A stretch of 64,000 bases of DNA from Chromatium okenii (GCF_002958735.1 NZ_PPGH01000018.1:62001-126000), one strand, 5' to 3'; positions 36,278-47,635 are shown, numbered from the stretch's first letter. The notes: generated by a model from the letters alone, not told the origin. Numbers and translations: made by a program.

Positions 36278-37408
36278 TGACACCACAATTATCGAATGAC
36301 GCGCTGGCGGCATGGCTGGCGCTGGTGAATGCGCCCGGCATCGGTCCGCGCACTGTCGCCAAATTGATCGAGCAGTTTGGTGAACCGACGGTGATCCAAG
36401 GTGCTTCGGCGGCGCAACTCGCAGCCGTTGGTCTCAAAGCCGACAGCATCGCAGCAATCAAGCGCCCTGACGCAGCGCTGCTGGCAACGGTACTCAACTG
36501 GTTGCAGCAGCCCGGAACTGACGTGCTCACGCTGACCGATCCGCGTTATCCGCCGCAATTAGCCGACATTCACGATGCACCGCCGCTGCTGTATGTGCGC
36601 GGCGATGTCCGGCTGCTCGCCGAACCGCAAATTGCCATCGTCGGCAGCCGCAATCCCACGCCGAGCGGCGTTGAAATTACCCAAGAATTTGCCCGGCAAC
36701 TGGTCAGCTACGGCTTGGTGATTACCAGCGGGCTGGCGCATGGCATTGACGGCGCAGCGCATGTCGGCGCACTGGAAAGCGGGCGCACCATCGCCGTGTT
36801 TGGCACTGGCTTGGATCGCGTGTATCCGGCGGCGCATCGGGCGCTGGCGCGGCAGATCGCGGAGAACGGTGCGTTGGTCAGCGAATTTCCACCGGGCAGC
36901 GAACCACTGGCGCAGAATTTTCCCCGGCGCAACCGTTTGATTAGCGGCTTGAGTTTGGGCGTGTTGGTGACAGAAGCAGCTCTGAAAAGCGGCTCGCTGA
37001 TTACTGCTCGCACGGCGCTGGAGCAAGGGCGCGAAGTGTTTGCTGTGCCCGGATCAATTCGCAATCCGCTGGCGCGAGGCTGTCATGCGCTGCTGCGCGA
37101 CGGCGCAAAATTGGTGGAATCTGCCGCCGATATTCTGAGCGAATTAGCCCCGCTGCTGCGGGTTGCGCTGACGGCGACCGCTGCATCAGCGCCGCCGGAT
37201 GAGGCGCTGCGGATGGATTATTGACCTTGATGCCGAATCGCGGGCAGTGCTAAAAGCGATGGGATTTGATCCCGTTGCGCCCGATGAATTGATTGAACGC
37301 AGCGGTTTTCCGGCGCAGCAGGTCACGTCTATCTTGTTGGTCTTGGAATTAAGCGGTCATGTATCATCAGTTCCAGGTGGTCGTTATAGCCGCATTCGTG
37401 GGCGCTAA
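36277..37408 (+). CDS. dprA: DNA processing protein DprA (Smf), frameshifted near the end
   Basis: Loads RecA on incoming single-stranded DNA during natural transformation. N-terminal SAM-like domain, then the Rossmann-fold core with IAIVGSRNPTPSGVEITQEF near residue 112, SGLAHGIDGAAHVGAL, AVFGTGLDRVYPAAH and FPRRNRLISGLSLGVLVTEA. The first frame stops at 37224. The next frame continues DLDAESRAVLKAMGFDPVAP into the C-terminal winged helix and ends at 37408. Restored length is about 377 residues. A single indel near 37215 explains the break. smg follows. Confidence 0.9.
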
Positions 37409-37474
37409 CGGTCATGATTTTGATGCAGGAACGGCAACGCTAAATCCAATGTAACCTCAAGATTGAGAACGAGA

Positions 37475-37945
37475 ATGGATGAAAATATGGTCGATGTGTT
37501 GATCTACCTGTATGAAAATTACATGGATGGCGAGAATCAACCGCCCACCGATCAAGGTGAGCTGGAGGCGGAATTGGCACAAGCCGGTTTTAGCAAGGCT
37601 GAAATTGATAAGGCGTTGCAGTGGCTGGATGATTTGGCGATTAGCGCAGATGCGTCGTCCGATAGTCACAGCGCCGGATCAATGCGCATTTACACTGCGG
37701 ATGAATGCGCCAAAATTGATGTAGAAGCACAAGGTTTACTGCTGTCGCTGGAACACAACGCCATTCTCGACCCCGCCAGCCGCGAATTAGCCATTGACCG
37801 CTTATTGGCCATTGATCATCCGGCAGTGTTGGAAGAAGTGCGCTGGGTGGTATTGCTGGTATTGATGAATCGTCCGGGACGCGAAGATGCGTTTACCCAG
37901 ATGGAAGACATGCTCTACAACGTGCGCCCAGCATATTTGCACTAA
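37475..37945 (+). CDS. smg: Smg family protein (DUF494)
   Basis: 157 residues from the ATG at 37475 (MDENMVDVLIYLYENYMDGE), which is the conserved Smg N-terminus; an ATG four codons earlier is less likely. LEAELAQAGFSKAEIDKALQ and the C-terminal ALDRLLAI-type helices are typical of the family. The molecular function is not established. Placement between dprA and topA is strongly conserved in Gammaproteobacteria and supports the call. Confidence 0.9.
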   Translation: MDENMVDVLIYLYENYMDGENQPPTDQGELEAELAQAGFSKAEIDKALQWLDDLAISADASSDSHSAGSMRIYTADECAKIDVEAQGLLLSLEHNAILDPASRELAIDRLLAIDHPAVLEEVRWVVLLVLMNRPGREDAFTQMEDMLYNVRPAYLH

Positions 37946-37985
37946 ACCCCTGAAAAAATCGCATTTTCCGATTAGAAGCTGCCCC

Positions 37986-40287
37986 ATGAATCTCGTTATT
38001 GTCGAATCGCCCGCCAAAGCTAAAACCATTAAGAAATATCTCGGCGCAGATTTTGAAGTCATCGCCTCTTACGGGCATGTGCGCGATCTCGTGCCGAAAG
38101 AAGGAGCGGTCGATCCAGACAACGGCTTTGCGATGAAATACCAAATCATCGAACGCAATGAGAAACACGTTCAAGCCATTGCGAAAAAGCTCAAGGACGC
38201 CAGCGCCCTGTATTTAGCAACTGACCCAGATCGTGAAGGCGAGGCGATTTCGTGGCATCTATACGAATTATTGAAAGGTCGTCGCCAATTGGGTGAACGT
38301 CCGGTGCATCGCATCGTCTTTAATGAAATCACCAAACGCGCAGTACAAGAGGCGGTCGCTAATCCCCGCGAGCTGTCGTATGACTTGGTGAATGCGCAGC
38401 AGGCGCGGCGAGCGTTGGATTATCTCGTCGGCTTCAATTTATCGCCGCTGCTGTGGAAAAAGATTCGACGCGGTTTGTCCGCTGGGCGGGTGCAAAGTCC
38501 GGCGCTGCGGCTGATTTGCGAGCGCGAGAATGAGATTGAAGCCTTCGTGCAGCAGGAATACTGGACGCTGGAAGCGGATGCTGCGAAGGACACGAAAACG
38601 TTCAGCGCCAAATTGACCCATTTCGATGGCGTGAAATTAGAGCAATTCAGCATTATCGACGCAGATCGCGCCAGCTTTGTGCGCCAGCAATTGGAACAAG
38701 CCGCTGCTGGAACACTTCGCGTCGAGCAGGTGGAACGCAAACAGCGCAAGCGCCAGCCTGCGCCGCCGTTCATCACGTCCACGCTGCAACAGGAAGCTGC
38801 CCGCAAACTTGGTTTTACTGCGCTGCGCACGATGCGCGTTGCCCAGCAGTTGTATGAAGGCGTTGATGTCGATGGCGAAGCGGTGGGCTTGATTACCTAC
38901 ATGCGCACCGATTCGGTGAATTGGCGCAGGAGGCGATTGAGGAAATTCGCGCCTATGTCGTTGATCGTTATGGCGCAGCCGATTTGCCGGAACAGCCGCG
39001 CTTATTCAAAACCAAATCCAAAAACGCGCAGGAAGCGCATGAAGCCATTCGTCCCACGTCGATTCTGCGCGAACCGAATGCAGTCAAAGCGCATTTGGCT
39101 CCGAACAATTCCGGTTGTACGAACTGATTTGGAAACGACGCTGGCCTGTCAAATGGCACACGCGCTGATTAACCAAGTCGCAGTGGATTTAAGCGCCGGC
39201 ACGACCGAGCATCTGCTGCGGGCGAATGGTGCGGTGATTGCCGAACCGGGCTTTATGCGCGTGTATCTGGAAGGTCGGGATGACGTGCAGAGCGCCGATG
39301 ATGACGAGGAGCGAATGCTGCCGGAAATGCAGATCGGCGAGCAGATCAAATTGCTGGCGCTGCGCACCGAGCAACATTTCACCGAAGCGCCGCCGCGTTA
39401 TTCGGAGGCATCGCTGGTGAAAGCGTTGGAGGAATTCGGCATCGGTCGCCCGTCGACTTACGCCTCGATCATTTCCACGCTGCAAGATCGTGAATACGTC
39501 ACGTTGGATAAAAAACGCTTTTCGCCGACCGATGTCGGGCGCGTGGTCAATCGGTTTCTGACTGAGCATTTCACCGCTTATGTGGATTACGATTTCACGG
39601 CAAAATTGGAAGACGAATTGGATGCAGTGTCACGCGGCGAGGAGGAATGGGTTCCGCTGCTGGAGCATTTTTGGAAACCATTCAAAGATTTAGTTGATCA
39701 CACGCAAGCGCATGTCAAACGCAGCGATGTGACGCAGGAAAAGCTCGACGAGCTGTGCCCAAATGCGGCAATCCGTTGTCAATTCGGCTGGGGCGCAACG
39801 GGCGGTTTATTGGTTGCACCCATTATCCCGAATGTGATTACACCCGCGATCTGAATGCCGATAAAGCGCAGGCAGAAGCGCCGGAACTCGTTGAAGGGCG
39901 CACCTGTCCGCTGTGCAATCGGCGTTGGAAATCAAACGCGGGCGCTATGGCAAGTTCATCGGTTGCAGCAGTTATCCGACCTGTAAACATATAGAACCGC
40001 TGGAAAAACCGGAAGATACCGGCGTTGTTTGTCCGCAATGTCACAAAGGCACGTTGCAGAAAAAGAAATCGCGGCGCGGCAAATTGTTTTATTCCTGCTC
40101 GACTTATCCAACTTGCGATTACGCGGTGTGGGATGAACCCGTTGCCGAACCCTGCCGCAGTGCGGCTGGCCGATTCTCACGCTCAAAACCACCAAAACCA
40201 AGGGCACAGTTAAAGCCTGTCCACAAAAAGGAATGCGGCTATCGGGTGGCGGTCGAAACAGTCGAAACGAATAACGCACTGATTTAG
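37986..40287 (+). CDS. topA: DNA topoisomerase I, with several frameshifts
   Basis: Type IA topoisomerase that relaxes negative supercoils; essential in most bacteria. The start is the ATG at 37986 (MNLVIVESPAKAKTIKKYLG). The Toprim motif is LYLATDPDREGEAISWHL, and the active-site Tyr lies in GLITYMRTDSV just before the first break. Frames change near 38922, 39108, 39130, 39768 and 39930, and again near 40160. Several are cured by one extra base (T in AATTGG at 38919; C in GCCCAAA at 39757). The C-terminal part has about three Cys4 zinc ribbons (PKCGNPLSIRLG, CSSYPTCKHI, CPQCHKGTL). So many breaks in an essential gene point to sequence errors. Confidence 0.88.
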
Positions 40288-40315
40288 CAGACCATTTTAT
40301 GTTTGAAATGGTCTG
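40288..40315. terminator. hairpin between convergent topA and dnaG
   Basis: CAGACCATTT at 40288-40297 pairs perfectly with AAATGGTCTG at 40306-40315 around an 8-base loop. A clear T-run is missing, so it may be a weak or factor-assisted terminator for both genes. Confidence 0.5.
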
Positions 40316-40352
40316 AATTGCTCCGTTTCTCGCACCTCGTCGTTCAACCGAT

Positions 40353-41957
40353 TCAGCCCATCTCGAAACTCCGCTGCAACATCCGCCTCCACCAAATCGC
40401 GCAAAACGGATGCACACTCAACCACTGCAAATACCCGAAGTGCGGATGTTCACGCCAGCGTTCCAACAGCATCGCCGTCGTCAATTCTGGGTGTGCAATC
40501 AAGGTGTTAAGCAATTGCTTCAGGATGTCCACGCCCCGCGTTGATGAACGCTGCCAATCGGTCGCTAACGGTTTCGCAACCGCAGCCAATTCAGGATTGG
40601 CAAGCAGCAGCCCGATGGTTCGCGCAATTAACGTGAGCCGCCCGGGTTGCGGCATGGATTGCCGGCGTTGCTGGGGGCGTGGTGGCGGTGCAAGCTGCGG
40701 CAATTTCACGATGTCCGCCAATTCCTGCGCCAGCAAGTTGCGATAAACACCAATTGGCACTTTTTCAATCAACGGTTGGGCGAGTGTTGCCAAGCGGGCG
40801 CGTCCTTCAGCACTGGCAATTTCCCTCACCTGCGTTTGCAACTGCGTCAATAAAAACGTTGATAACGGCAGCGCCTGCGCCAATCGTGCCGTCAAACCAT
40901 CTGCGCCCTCGCGGCGAATCAACGTGTCGGGATCGTCGCCTTCAGGCAAAAACAGAAATTGCAGCGATTGCTGACCGGTCAGCAGCGGCAACGCAGTTTC
41001 TAATGCTTTCCACGCCGCAGCGCGTCCGGCGCGGTCGCCGTCAAAACAAAAAATCAGCTCCGGCGCAGTGCGCAGCAGTAGTTGCAGTTGTTCCGACGTG
41101 GTCGCAGTGCCGAGCGTGGCGACTGCGTTGGTGATGCCGAACTGCGCCAGCGCGATAACATCCAAATAACCTTCCACGATCAGCAGCGCGTTTAAGTGCC
41201 GATTCGCCTGCTGCGCTTCAAACAATCCGTACAGCTCGCGCCCCTTGTGAAACACCGGCGTTTCCGGTGAATTGAGATATTTCGGTTTGGCATCGCCGAG
41301 TGCCCGTCCACCAAAACCGATGACGCGCCCACGTCGATTGCGGATCGGAAACACAATCCGATTGCGAAACCGGTCATAACGTTGTCCATCGCGCTCGGCA
41401 ATCAGACCGCAAATGCGCAGTCGGTCGCGCTCAACCGCAGTGCTGCCCAAGTGCGTGAGAATGAAATCAGTCGCTGGCGGCGCAAAACCCAGTTGATAAC
41501 GCGCAGCAATCTCGCCGGTGAGTCCGCGCTGTTTGAGATAACTCACGGCGTGATGCGCTTCAGGATGCTGGCGCAACTGCTGGCGATAAGCATCATTGGC
41601 GCGTTCGAGCAGGTGCAGCAGCGGATTGACATCGGGCAAGGCTGGTGTCGTTTCGCCGTCACTCGGCAGCTCCAATCCAGCGCGAGTTGCCAGTTCCTCA
41701 ATCGCCTCCACAAACGATAGGCGATTGTATTCCATGAGAAAACCAATTGCTGTTCCGTGCGCACCGCAACCGAAGCAGTGATAAAACTGCTTTTCTGGAC
41801 TGACCGTAAACGAAGGGGTTTTTTCGTCGTGAAATGGACAACGGGCTTGATATTCCTTGCCCGCTTTACGCAACTGCAAGCGCGAACCAATCAGTTCAAC
41901 GATGTCAGTTCGCGCTAGAAGTTGGTCGATGAATTCTGGAGGGATTCTGCCAGCCAT
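40353..41957 (-). CDS. dnaG: DNA primase
   Basis: Makes RNA primers at the replication fork. The N-terminal CHC2 zinc domain is RCPFHDEKTPSFTVSPEKQF followed by YHCFGCGAHG (residues about 40-64). The catalytic core has PIRNRRGRVIGFGGRALGD and Toprim motifs LLIVEGYLDVIAL and LIFCFDGDRAGRAA. The C-terminal DnaB-interacting part is short, giving 534 residues against the usual about 580-600. It lies downstream of rpsU and yqeY as in the macromolecular synthesis operon, but rpoD does not follow: the next gene is convergent topA. Confidence 0.94.
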   Translation of the reverse strand: MAGRIPPEFIDQLLARTDIVELIGSRLQLRKAGKEYQARCPFHDEKTPSFTVSPEKQFYHCFGCGAHGTAIGFLMEYNRLSFVEAIEELATRAGLELPSDGETTPALPDVNPLLHLLERANDAYRQQLRQHPEAHHAVSYLKQRGLTGEIAARYQLGFAPPATDFILTHLGSTAVERDRLRICGLIAERDGQRYDRFRNRIVFPIRNRRGRVIGFGGRALGDAKPKYLNSPETPVFHKGRELYGLFEAQQANRHLNALLIVEGYLDVIALAQFGITNAVATLGTATTSEQLQLLLRTAPELIFCFDGDRAGRAAAWKALETALPLLTGQQSLQFLFLPEGDDPDTLIRREGADGLTARLAQALPLSTFLLTQLQTQVREIASAEGRARLATLAQPLIEKVPIGVYRNLLAQELADIVKLPQLAPPPRPQQRRQSMPQPGRLTLIARTIGLLLANPELAAVAKPLATDWQRSSTRGVDILKQLLNTLIAHPELTTAMLLERWREHPHFGYLQWLSVHPFCAIWWRRMLQRSFEMG

Positions 41958-41996
41958 GGGTTTAACAGGCAGTGGGGGCGCAACATGGCGCGAGGA

Positions 41997-42440
41997 TTAA
42001 CTGGCAAGTCGTTGTTTAATAAGGGTACTGACTGCGCCCATGTCGGCGCGACCCTGAACCTGCGGACGCAAAATCGCCATCACCTTGCCCATGTCGTTCA
42101 TCGCCGTCGCGCCAGTGCTGGCAATTGCAGCATCCAGCAACGCGGTTAATTCCGCCTCAGTCAACGCCGTCGGCAAATAATGCTGAATCACTGTGACTTC
42201 AAAACGCTCTACATCGGCGAGGTCTTCGCGCCTAGCAGCGGCGTATTGCGTAATCGAATCGCGGCGCTGCTTCAACATCTTATCGAGTACCACGAGCACC
42301 TGCGCGTCATCAAGTTCGATGCGTTCGTCCACTTCGCGCTGTTTGACCGCCGCCAAAATCAGCCGAATCACGCCAAGTCGAACTTTGTCGCCCGCTTTCA
42401 TTGCGGTTTTCATGTCGTCTTGAATTTGTTGTTTGAGCAT
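41997..42440 (-). CDS. yqeY: GatB/YqeY-domain protein
   Basis: 147 residues with an N-terminal helical part MLKQQIQDDMKTAMKAGDKV, conserved RLGVIRLILAAVKQREVDER, and a C-terminal YqeY/GatB tRNA-binding-type tail DMGKVMAILRPQVQGRADMG. The family resembles the tail domain of GatB, but its job is uncertain. The ATG at 42440 is preferred to the upstream ATG at 42458. It sits between rpsU and dnaG, a conserved position. Confidence 0.9.
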   Translation of the reverse strand: MLKQQIQDDMKTAMKAGDKVRLGVIRLILAAVKQREVDERIELDDAQVLVVLDKMLKQRRDSITQYAAARREDLADVERFEVTVIQHYLPTALTEAELTALLDAAIASTGATAMNDMGKVMAILRPQVQGRADMGAVSTLIKQRLAS

Positions 42441-42584
42441 GTTGGCGGTAGGTCTCAATCAAAGCATGGAGAACAAATGAAAAATCCAATCGTCAGTCAT
42501 GGCGATTGGATTTGAATACAGCAATTGGACTTCAATCACCGGGTGCACATTCGGCGCAGTGCCGAACGTTGACCTGCCGACCAT

Positions 42585-42800
42585 TCAATAAGGACGTTCC
42601 CAGCGCCGGGACTCGCGTTGCAGCTTTTTCTGGTGACGCTTGACGGCAGCTGCCTTTTTGCGCTTCCGCTCGGAAGTGGGCTTTTCATAAAACTCACGAC
42701 GGCGGACTTCAGCAAGCACTCCTGCTTTCTCGCAGGAACGCTTAAAACGCCGCATAGCGACTTCAAATGGTTCATTTTCTTTGACGCGGACGCTGGGCAT
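42585..42800 (-). CDS. rpsU: 30S ribosomal protein S21
   Basis: 71 residues: [20 protein letters not shown], then [20 protein letters not shown] and a highly basic tail ending RRWERPY, the full S21 signature. S21 sits at the 30S platform and helps mRNA binding at initiation. First gene of the rpsU-yqeY-dnaG operon; a gap of about 145 bases to yqeY leaves room for separate regulation. Confidence 0.97.
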   Translation of the reverse strand: MPSVRVKENEPFEVAMRRFKRSCEKAGVLAEVRRREFYEKPTSERKRKKAAAVKRHQKKLQRESRRWERPY

Positions 42801-42934
42801 AGATAGTCCTTAAAAGGTCTCCAAATGAGAGAGTTGGGGTAAAAAAGATCGTTGATCTTAACGGAAAGCAGTCTTTAATTGCAAAAACTTGAATCATTTA
42901 GCACTCCAAATCGCTCCACTCGCGCAGCACACCG

Positions 42935-44560
42935 TCACACCCGAAAACGCCCAATCTGTTGTTTGAGATTCAGCGCCATCGTTTCCAAACGCTGCGCCGT
43001 CGCTGCCGCCATCTGAATCGTTGACGTAGTGTCAGAAACCATGCGCTCAATTTTATCAATGTGTTGCGCGATGGCGGTGGACGCGCCAGCCTGCTCGTGC
43101 GTGGTATCGGCGACGGCATGAATTCGCGCCAGCGTTTGATCGGTGTTTTCCTCAATTGCCCGCAGCGATTCCGATGCTGAATTGGCGAGCGTGACGCCAA
43201 TTTCCAATTCCGGCAGCGCCCGATTCATTGCTTCCACCGCAACACCAGTATCGTGTTGAATTCCCAAAATCATTTGCTCAATTTCCGTCGTCGCAGTCGC
43301 CGTGCTGCTCGCTAATTTGCGCACTTCATCAGCCACCACCGCAAACCCGCGTCCCTGCTCACCGGCGCGAGCCGCTTCAATCGCTGCGTTCAGCGCCAGC
43401 AAATTGGTTTGTCCGGCGATGCCCTTGATGACATTGGCAATACTGGAAATTTGCTTGGTGCGCTCCTCTAACGCCCGCATTTGCATCGACGCATCGGTCA
43501 TGGTCACTGCAATTTTTTGAATAGCACGACTGGCTTGATCGGCGCGTTCGCGTCCTTGACTCGCCAGCACCAGCGCATCACTCGAATTGCTTTCAGTTTC
43601 GCGGGCATTTTCAGAGATTTGACTAGAACTGATGGTGAGTTGATCAATTGCCGCCGCCATCGCCGCAGTCGCCTGCGCCTGCTGATTCGCTGCACTAGAA
43701 ACTTCATTAAATGCCAATTTAATTTCCTCGGCATCATCCACCAATGAATCCGCTTCGCCATTGATCGACAAAATTAAATTACGCAGCGCATCAATCATGG
43801 TGCGCAATGACTGCAACAAACTATCTGGCGGTGGCTCGCCAAATGCGACGGTTAAATTGCCTTTAGCGATCTGCTGCATGGTTAATTGCGCTGGCGCTAA
43901 CTCACCACCCAATTGTGCCAAAATACTATTGCCCAGCAGCCAACCCGCAAAAATCAGCCCCACCAATAACACGCCGGCAATACTTCCGAATAATAGTGCA
44001 GCTGACCAATATGCTCGACTTACATCATCAATATAAACGCCAGTACCAATCACCCAATTCCACGGCGTAAACAATGCGGCATAAGAAAGTTTAGGTTCAT
44101 TTTGTGTTAGCCCGGGACGCGGAAACCAATAATCTACAAAATCACCACCGCGTTGTCCGGCTTTCACCAATTCTTGTACTAAGAATTTACCGTTGGGGTC
44201 TTGTAAATCACGTTTATTTTGTCCTTCAAATTCCGGTTTTGATGGATAGAGGATGTAAATGTAATTGGTATCAAAGATAAAATAGTAGTTGTTTTTATCA
44301 TAGCGAATATGACGCAAATTTTCTCGCGCTGCCAGCTGTGCATCTGCTTCTGAAAGCTGACCATTTTGATAAAGTTGGTGATAATAGCTGAGAACGCTCA
44401 TTCCCACTTCAACCAAGTTTTTGGTCTTTTCTTTGCGGTCATCGAGCATGTTGTTTTGCAATTGAAACAGCGCAATAAAACCAATGCTAAATACGCCGAT
44501 CAACATTAAACCAATCAATAACCGAATTCGGGTTGCAACTTTCAATTGCTTAAAAAACAT
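42935..44560 (-). CDS. methyl-accepting chemotaxis protein with Cache sensor
   Basis: 541-residue transmembrane chemoreceptor. TM1 is about residues 12-32. A periplasmic single-Cache domain (sCache_2 type) contains [20 protein letters not shown] and a C-terminal [16 protein letters not shown]2 is about residues 186-210. HAMP-like linker and signalling domain follow, with the hairpin tip [20 protein letters not shown] and [20 protein letters not shown]. Ligands for such Cache domains are often small organic acids, but this cannot be decided here. Monocistronic by appearance. Confidence 0.92.
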   Translation of the reverse strand: MFFKQLKVATRIRLLIGLMLIGVFSIGFIALFQLQNNMLDDRKEKTKNLVEVGMSVLSYYHQLYQNGQLSEADAQLAARENLRHIRYDKNNYYFIFDTNYIYILYPSKPEFEGQNKRDLQDPNGKFLVQELVKAGQRGGDFVDYWFPRPGLTQNEPKLSYAALFTPWNWVIGTGVYIDDVSRAYWSAALLFGSIAGVLLVGLIFAGWLLGNSILAQLGGELAPAQLTMQQIAKGNLTVAFGEPPPDSLLQSLRTMIDALRNLILSINGEADSLVDDAEEIKLAFNEVSSAANQQAQATAAMAAAIDQLTISSSQISENARETESNSSDALVLASQGRERADQASRAIQKIAVTMTDASMQMRALEERTKQISSIANVIKGIAGQTNLLALNAAIEAARAGEQGRGFAVVADEVRKLASSTATATTEIEQMILGIQHDTGVAVEAMNRALPELEIGVTLANSASESLRAIEENTDQTLARIHAVADTTHEQAGASTAIAQHIDKIERMVSDTTSTIQMAAATAQRLETMALNLKQQIGRFRV

Positions 44561-44677
44561 GACGACCGCTCCGTAAAGCCATCTGAAAAATCAAAATCAT
44601 ATTGACAACATATTCTCTGCTTTGGCGCAATGGATTCGCCGTTGCCACAGTTTGTGCACAACGGCAAACCAACTTTT

Positions 44678-45004
44678 TTACTGCATCATTGCAGTTGGAT
44701 CAAGCCACACTTGACCTTCCGCAATTCGCACTGGATAAATGCAAATTGGCATTTCTGCTGGCGCATCTAATGGCGCACCAGTTTCTAAACTAAACCGGCT
44801 GCCGTGGAGCGAGCATTTAATCTGCGCACCATCTAAACAGCCAAAAGACAGCGGATAATCTTCGTGGCTGCAATTGTCTTCCACTGCGTAAAACTGTCCA
44901 TTAACGTTGGCAATGAGATAAGCCCGCTGCGCCAGCGTCACCTTAATAAATTTGCCCGGCGCAATCGCTTCCGGCGTGCTGACGGCAATCCACGGCGCGT
45001 CCAT
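44678..45004 (-). CDS. small Rieske [2Fe-2S] protein (NirD-like ferredoxin)
   Basis: 108 residues from the ATG at 45004. The Rieske motifs are NCSHEDYPLSFG (Cys-X-His) and KCSLHGSRFSLETG (Cys-X2-His). No signal peptide, so a cytosolic electron carrier of the NirD/bacterial-ferredoxin Rieske type. The start lies one base past the stop of the TrpD-like gene on the same strand, so the two are probably co-translated. The electron partner is unknown. Confidence 0.9.
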   Translation of the reverse strand: MDAPWIAVSTPEAIAPGKFIKVTLAQRAYLIANVNGQFYAVEDNCSHEDYPLSFGCLDGAQIKCSLHGSRFSLETGAPLDAPAEMPICIYPVRIAEGQVWLDPTAMMQ

Positions 45005-45005
45005 G

Positions 45006-46115
45006 TCAGCGCACCCGCTCGGCAGCGCGACCCGAATCGAGTACATCGCGCAGTCGATCTGCGGCGACGGCCAGCGATGCCTCGCGTCCCAGATGCCACA
45101 AAATCAATGCGCCACCAAACACTAAACTGTCATACATCGCGCCGGTTTCGCCATTCAGTGCAGCTAAACCCGCTTCGGCCGCAGCTTGTGCAGCGGCATG
45201 AACATCAACGACTACGGCAATTTCATCGCCGGGGCGCGTGGTTTGCGGTAAATCATCCGGTAGTGGTACGGCGCGACTGCTGCTCAATACTCAAATCCAG
45301 CGGATCAATGTCAAACGCCTGCTCTTCGGAATGATGTTGATAATTAAAGCAAACGCCCTTTTGTCGCAGCGACGGAATCACGCCGCCTTCAATCCCGCGC
45401 ACCAGCAGCGCCGAATCAAATCCGGCATGACGCGCCAGCAACGCATAAATCCGCGAATACGGTTTATGCACATAACCTGTGACCAAATGGGTGCGTTTGC
45501 GCCCTGAATCGGACGCGCCATCACTTCTGCGGTCGTGATCGCTTGCCGTTTGACGATAGTCGAACGCAGTTCTGCCAAATCATGCAGCGGCGGACAAAAG
45601 GTGCGTTGATCGACATAACTCCAACCCAGCGCCGGATCAGCCAATCGCGCTGCGGCTTCCGCTGGCGTTAAATCCACCGGCACACCCGCAGCAGCCAGCA
45701 CATGCCGATGGGTGACACCAAATTTTGGGCCAATCGCATTTGCGCCCTGACTGATGGACGCCACGCCATATTCGGCGAGCAGCGGCATTAAAAACGGCGC
45801 AGCAGGCAGGCAGCGGTTATAACCATCGTAAGGATCGGCAATGTCTACCACGTCATCGACTGCGGCAATCACCGGCGTGGTGACATCGCGGATCGCGTCG
45901 AGAACGCCCTTAAACTCTTCATCCGTTTCGCGCTTCATCCGCAGTGCAATCAAGAAAATGCCTGCCTGCACCGGATCAACCTGTTGATCCAAAATCGCCC
46001 GCATTCCGGCGCGAGCTTCTTCCAGTGAAATGTCTTTTGACAATTCCGGTCCGGTCGCAATGCGTTGAATAATCGAACGCATCTGTAATTGCGCCGCATT
46101 AGGAGTGGTATTCAT
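45006..46115 (-). CDS. anthranilate phosphoribosyltransferase-like (TrpD2/YbiB type), two frameshifts
   Basis: Glycosyltransferase-family-3 fold protein. N-terminal helical domain SKDISLEEARAGMRAILDQQ, then DPYDGYNRCLPAAPFLMPLL, where true TrpD has the PRPP-binding GTGGD loop; this marks it as a TrpD paralog of unclear activity (YbiB relatives bind nucleic acid). The frame breaks near 45490 and 45275. The middle piece reads TGYVHKPYSRIYALLARHAG and RGIEGGVIPSLRQKG, and the last piece holds GLAALNGETGAMYDSLVFGG. Start is the ATG at 46115 with AGGAA upstream. Restored length is about 370 residues. Coupled to the Rieske gene. Confidence 0.72.
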
Positions 46116-46205
46116 GCTGATTCCTGATGAAATGATGTGATCAATGATGACCTGAGCGACATGCGACATTTTGCGCTCACCCAGCTACTTTTGGAGTGTT
46201 TACCG

Positions 46206-47635
46206 TTGCGCCCAATTCCTGCGTTTCCATTTCCTGAGTTCACCCGCACTGCCGTTTTAGTGGCAGGCGATTTAATGCTAGATCGTTATTGGAGCGGCGC
46301 AACGACCCGCATTTCTCCCGAAGCTCCTGTGCCCGTGGTGCAAGTCACGCAGATTGAAGAACGCCCCGGCGGTGCGGCCAATGTCGCTCGCAATCTCGCT
46401 GCGCTCGGTGTACGCACGACGGTAGTCGGCGTGACTGGCGCAGATGATGCAGCAGATCGGCTGGCTGAATTGCTCACGGCTGCTGGCATCACTGCTCGAT
46501 TCTGCCGTCGCGCCGAAGTGCCCACCATCACCAAATTGCGGGTGATGAGCCAGCATCAACAATTGTTACGTCTGGATTTTGAGCAATCACTCGCGCCCGT
46601 GGGCGATGATCCGTTGCCAGCGTTGGTCACGCAACTGCTCGCTGACGCCGATTTGTTGCTGTTGTCGGACTACGCCAAAGGCACGCTCGCCGATCCACAA
46701 CCGCTGATTGCCGCTGCTCGCGCTCGCAGCATTCCCGTATTGATCGACCCAAAAGGGCGCGATTTCACCCGTTATCGCGGCGCCACGCTGCTCACGCCAA
46801 ACCTGCACGAACTGGAGTGCATTGTCGGTGTCTGTGGAGACGACGCGATTTTGATTGACAAAAGTCAACGATTACGCAAAGAACTGAATTTAACCGCGCT
46901 GTTGGTGACGCTCGGCGAACGCGGAATGTTGCTGCTGGCGCAGGATGCAGCGCCACTGCATCTGCCGACGCAAGCGCGAGAAGTGTTCGATGTCACCGGC
47001 GCAGGTGACACTGTGATTGCGACGCTGGCTGCTGCGCTCGCCGCAGGAGTGGCGCTCGCTGATGCCTGCGCACTGGCAAATGACGCCGCGGGCTGGCAGT
47101 CGGCAAATTGGGCACGGCAACTGTCAGCGCAGCGGAGTTGAAACAAGCGGCGGGGAGCACAGAATGGTCAACCATTCTCACTGCCGAATCACTGGAAATG
47201 GCAGTTGCAGCAGCGCAGGCGCGGGGTGAACGCGTGGTGATGACCAACGGTTGTTTTGATCTGCTGCACGCTGGGCATGTCGCCTATTTGCAACAGGCGC
47301 GTCAGCTTGGGGAGCGGCTCGTCGTCGCAGTCAATGATGATGCGTCGGTGCGGCGTCTTAAAGGAATTGAGCGTCCAATCAACAGTTTAGCGCAGCGCAT
47401 GGCGGTATTAGCGGGATTGGCGGCGGTAGATTGGCTCTGCGCATTCAGTGAAGACACGCCAGAACAATTGATTTGTCGCGTGAAGCCGGACGTATTGGTT
47501 AAAGGCGGTGATTATCAGATCGCGCAAATTGCTGGCGCGGATTGTGTACGAGCACAGGGTGGCGAGGTGCGCATTCTTGATTTTGTGTCGGGATGTTCGA
47601 CCAGCCAAATCATCGGAACAATTCGTGACGTTTGA
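46206..47635 (+). CDS. hldE: bifunctional heptose-7-phosphate kinase / heptose-1-phosphate adenylyltransferase, frameshifted
   Basis: Makes ADP-heptose for the LPS inner core. The kinase half (PfkB family) has VLVAGDLMLDRYWSGATTRI, PGGAANVARNLAALG and the catalytic GAGDT-type VFDVTGAGDTVIATLAAAL. The frame breaks near 47090, where one extra C would continue VGKLGTATVSA. The nucleotidyltransferase half has VVMTNGCFDLLHAGHVAYLQ and ISTSQII-type GCSTSQIIGTI. The TTG at 46206 with GGAG 9 bases upstream is preferred, since earlier ATG codons (46137, 46161) add unusual residues. Restored length is about 476 residues. Confidence 0.9.

Noticed and set aside
40353-42800. Full macromolecular synthesis operon with rpoD
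   Set aside because: rpsU, yqeY and dnaG are present, but dnaG is followed by convergent topA, so rpoD is not in this position.
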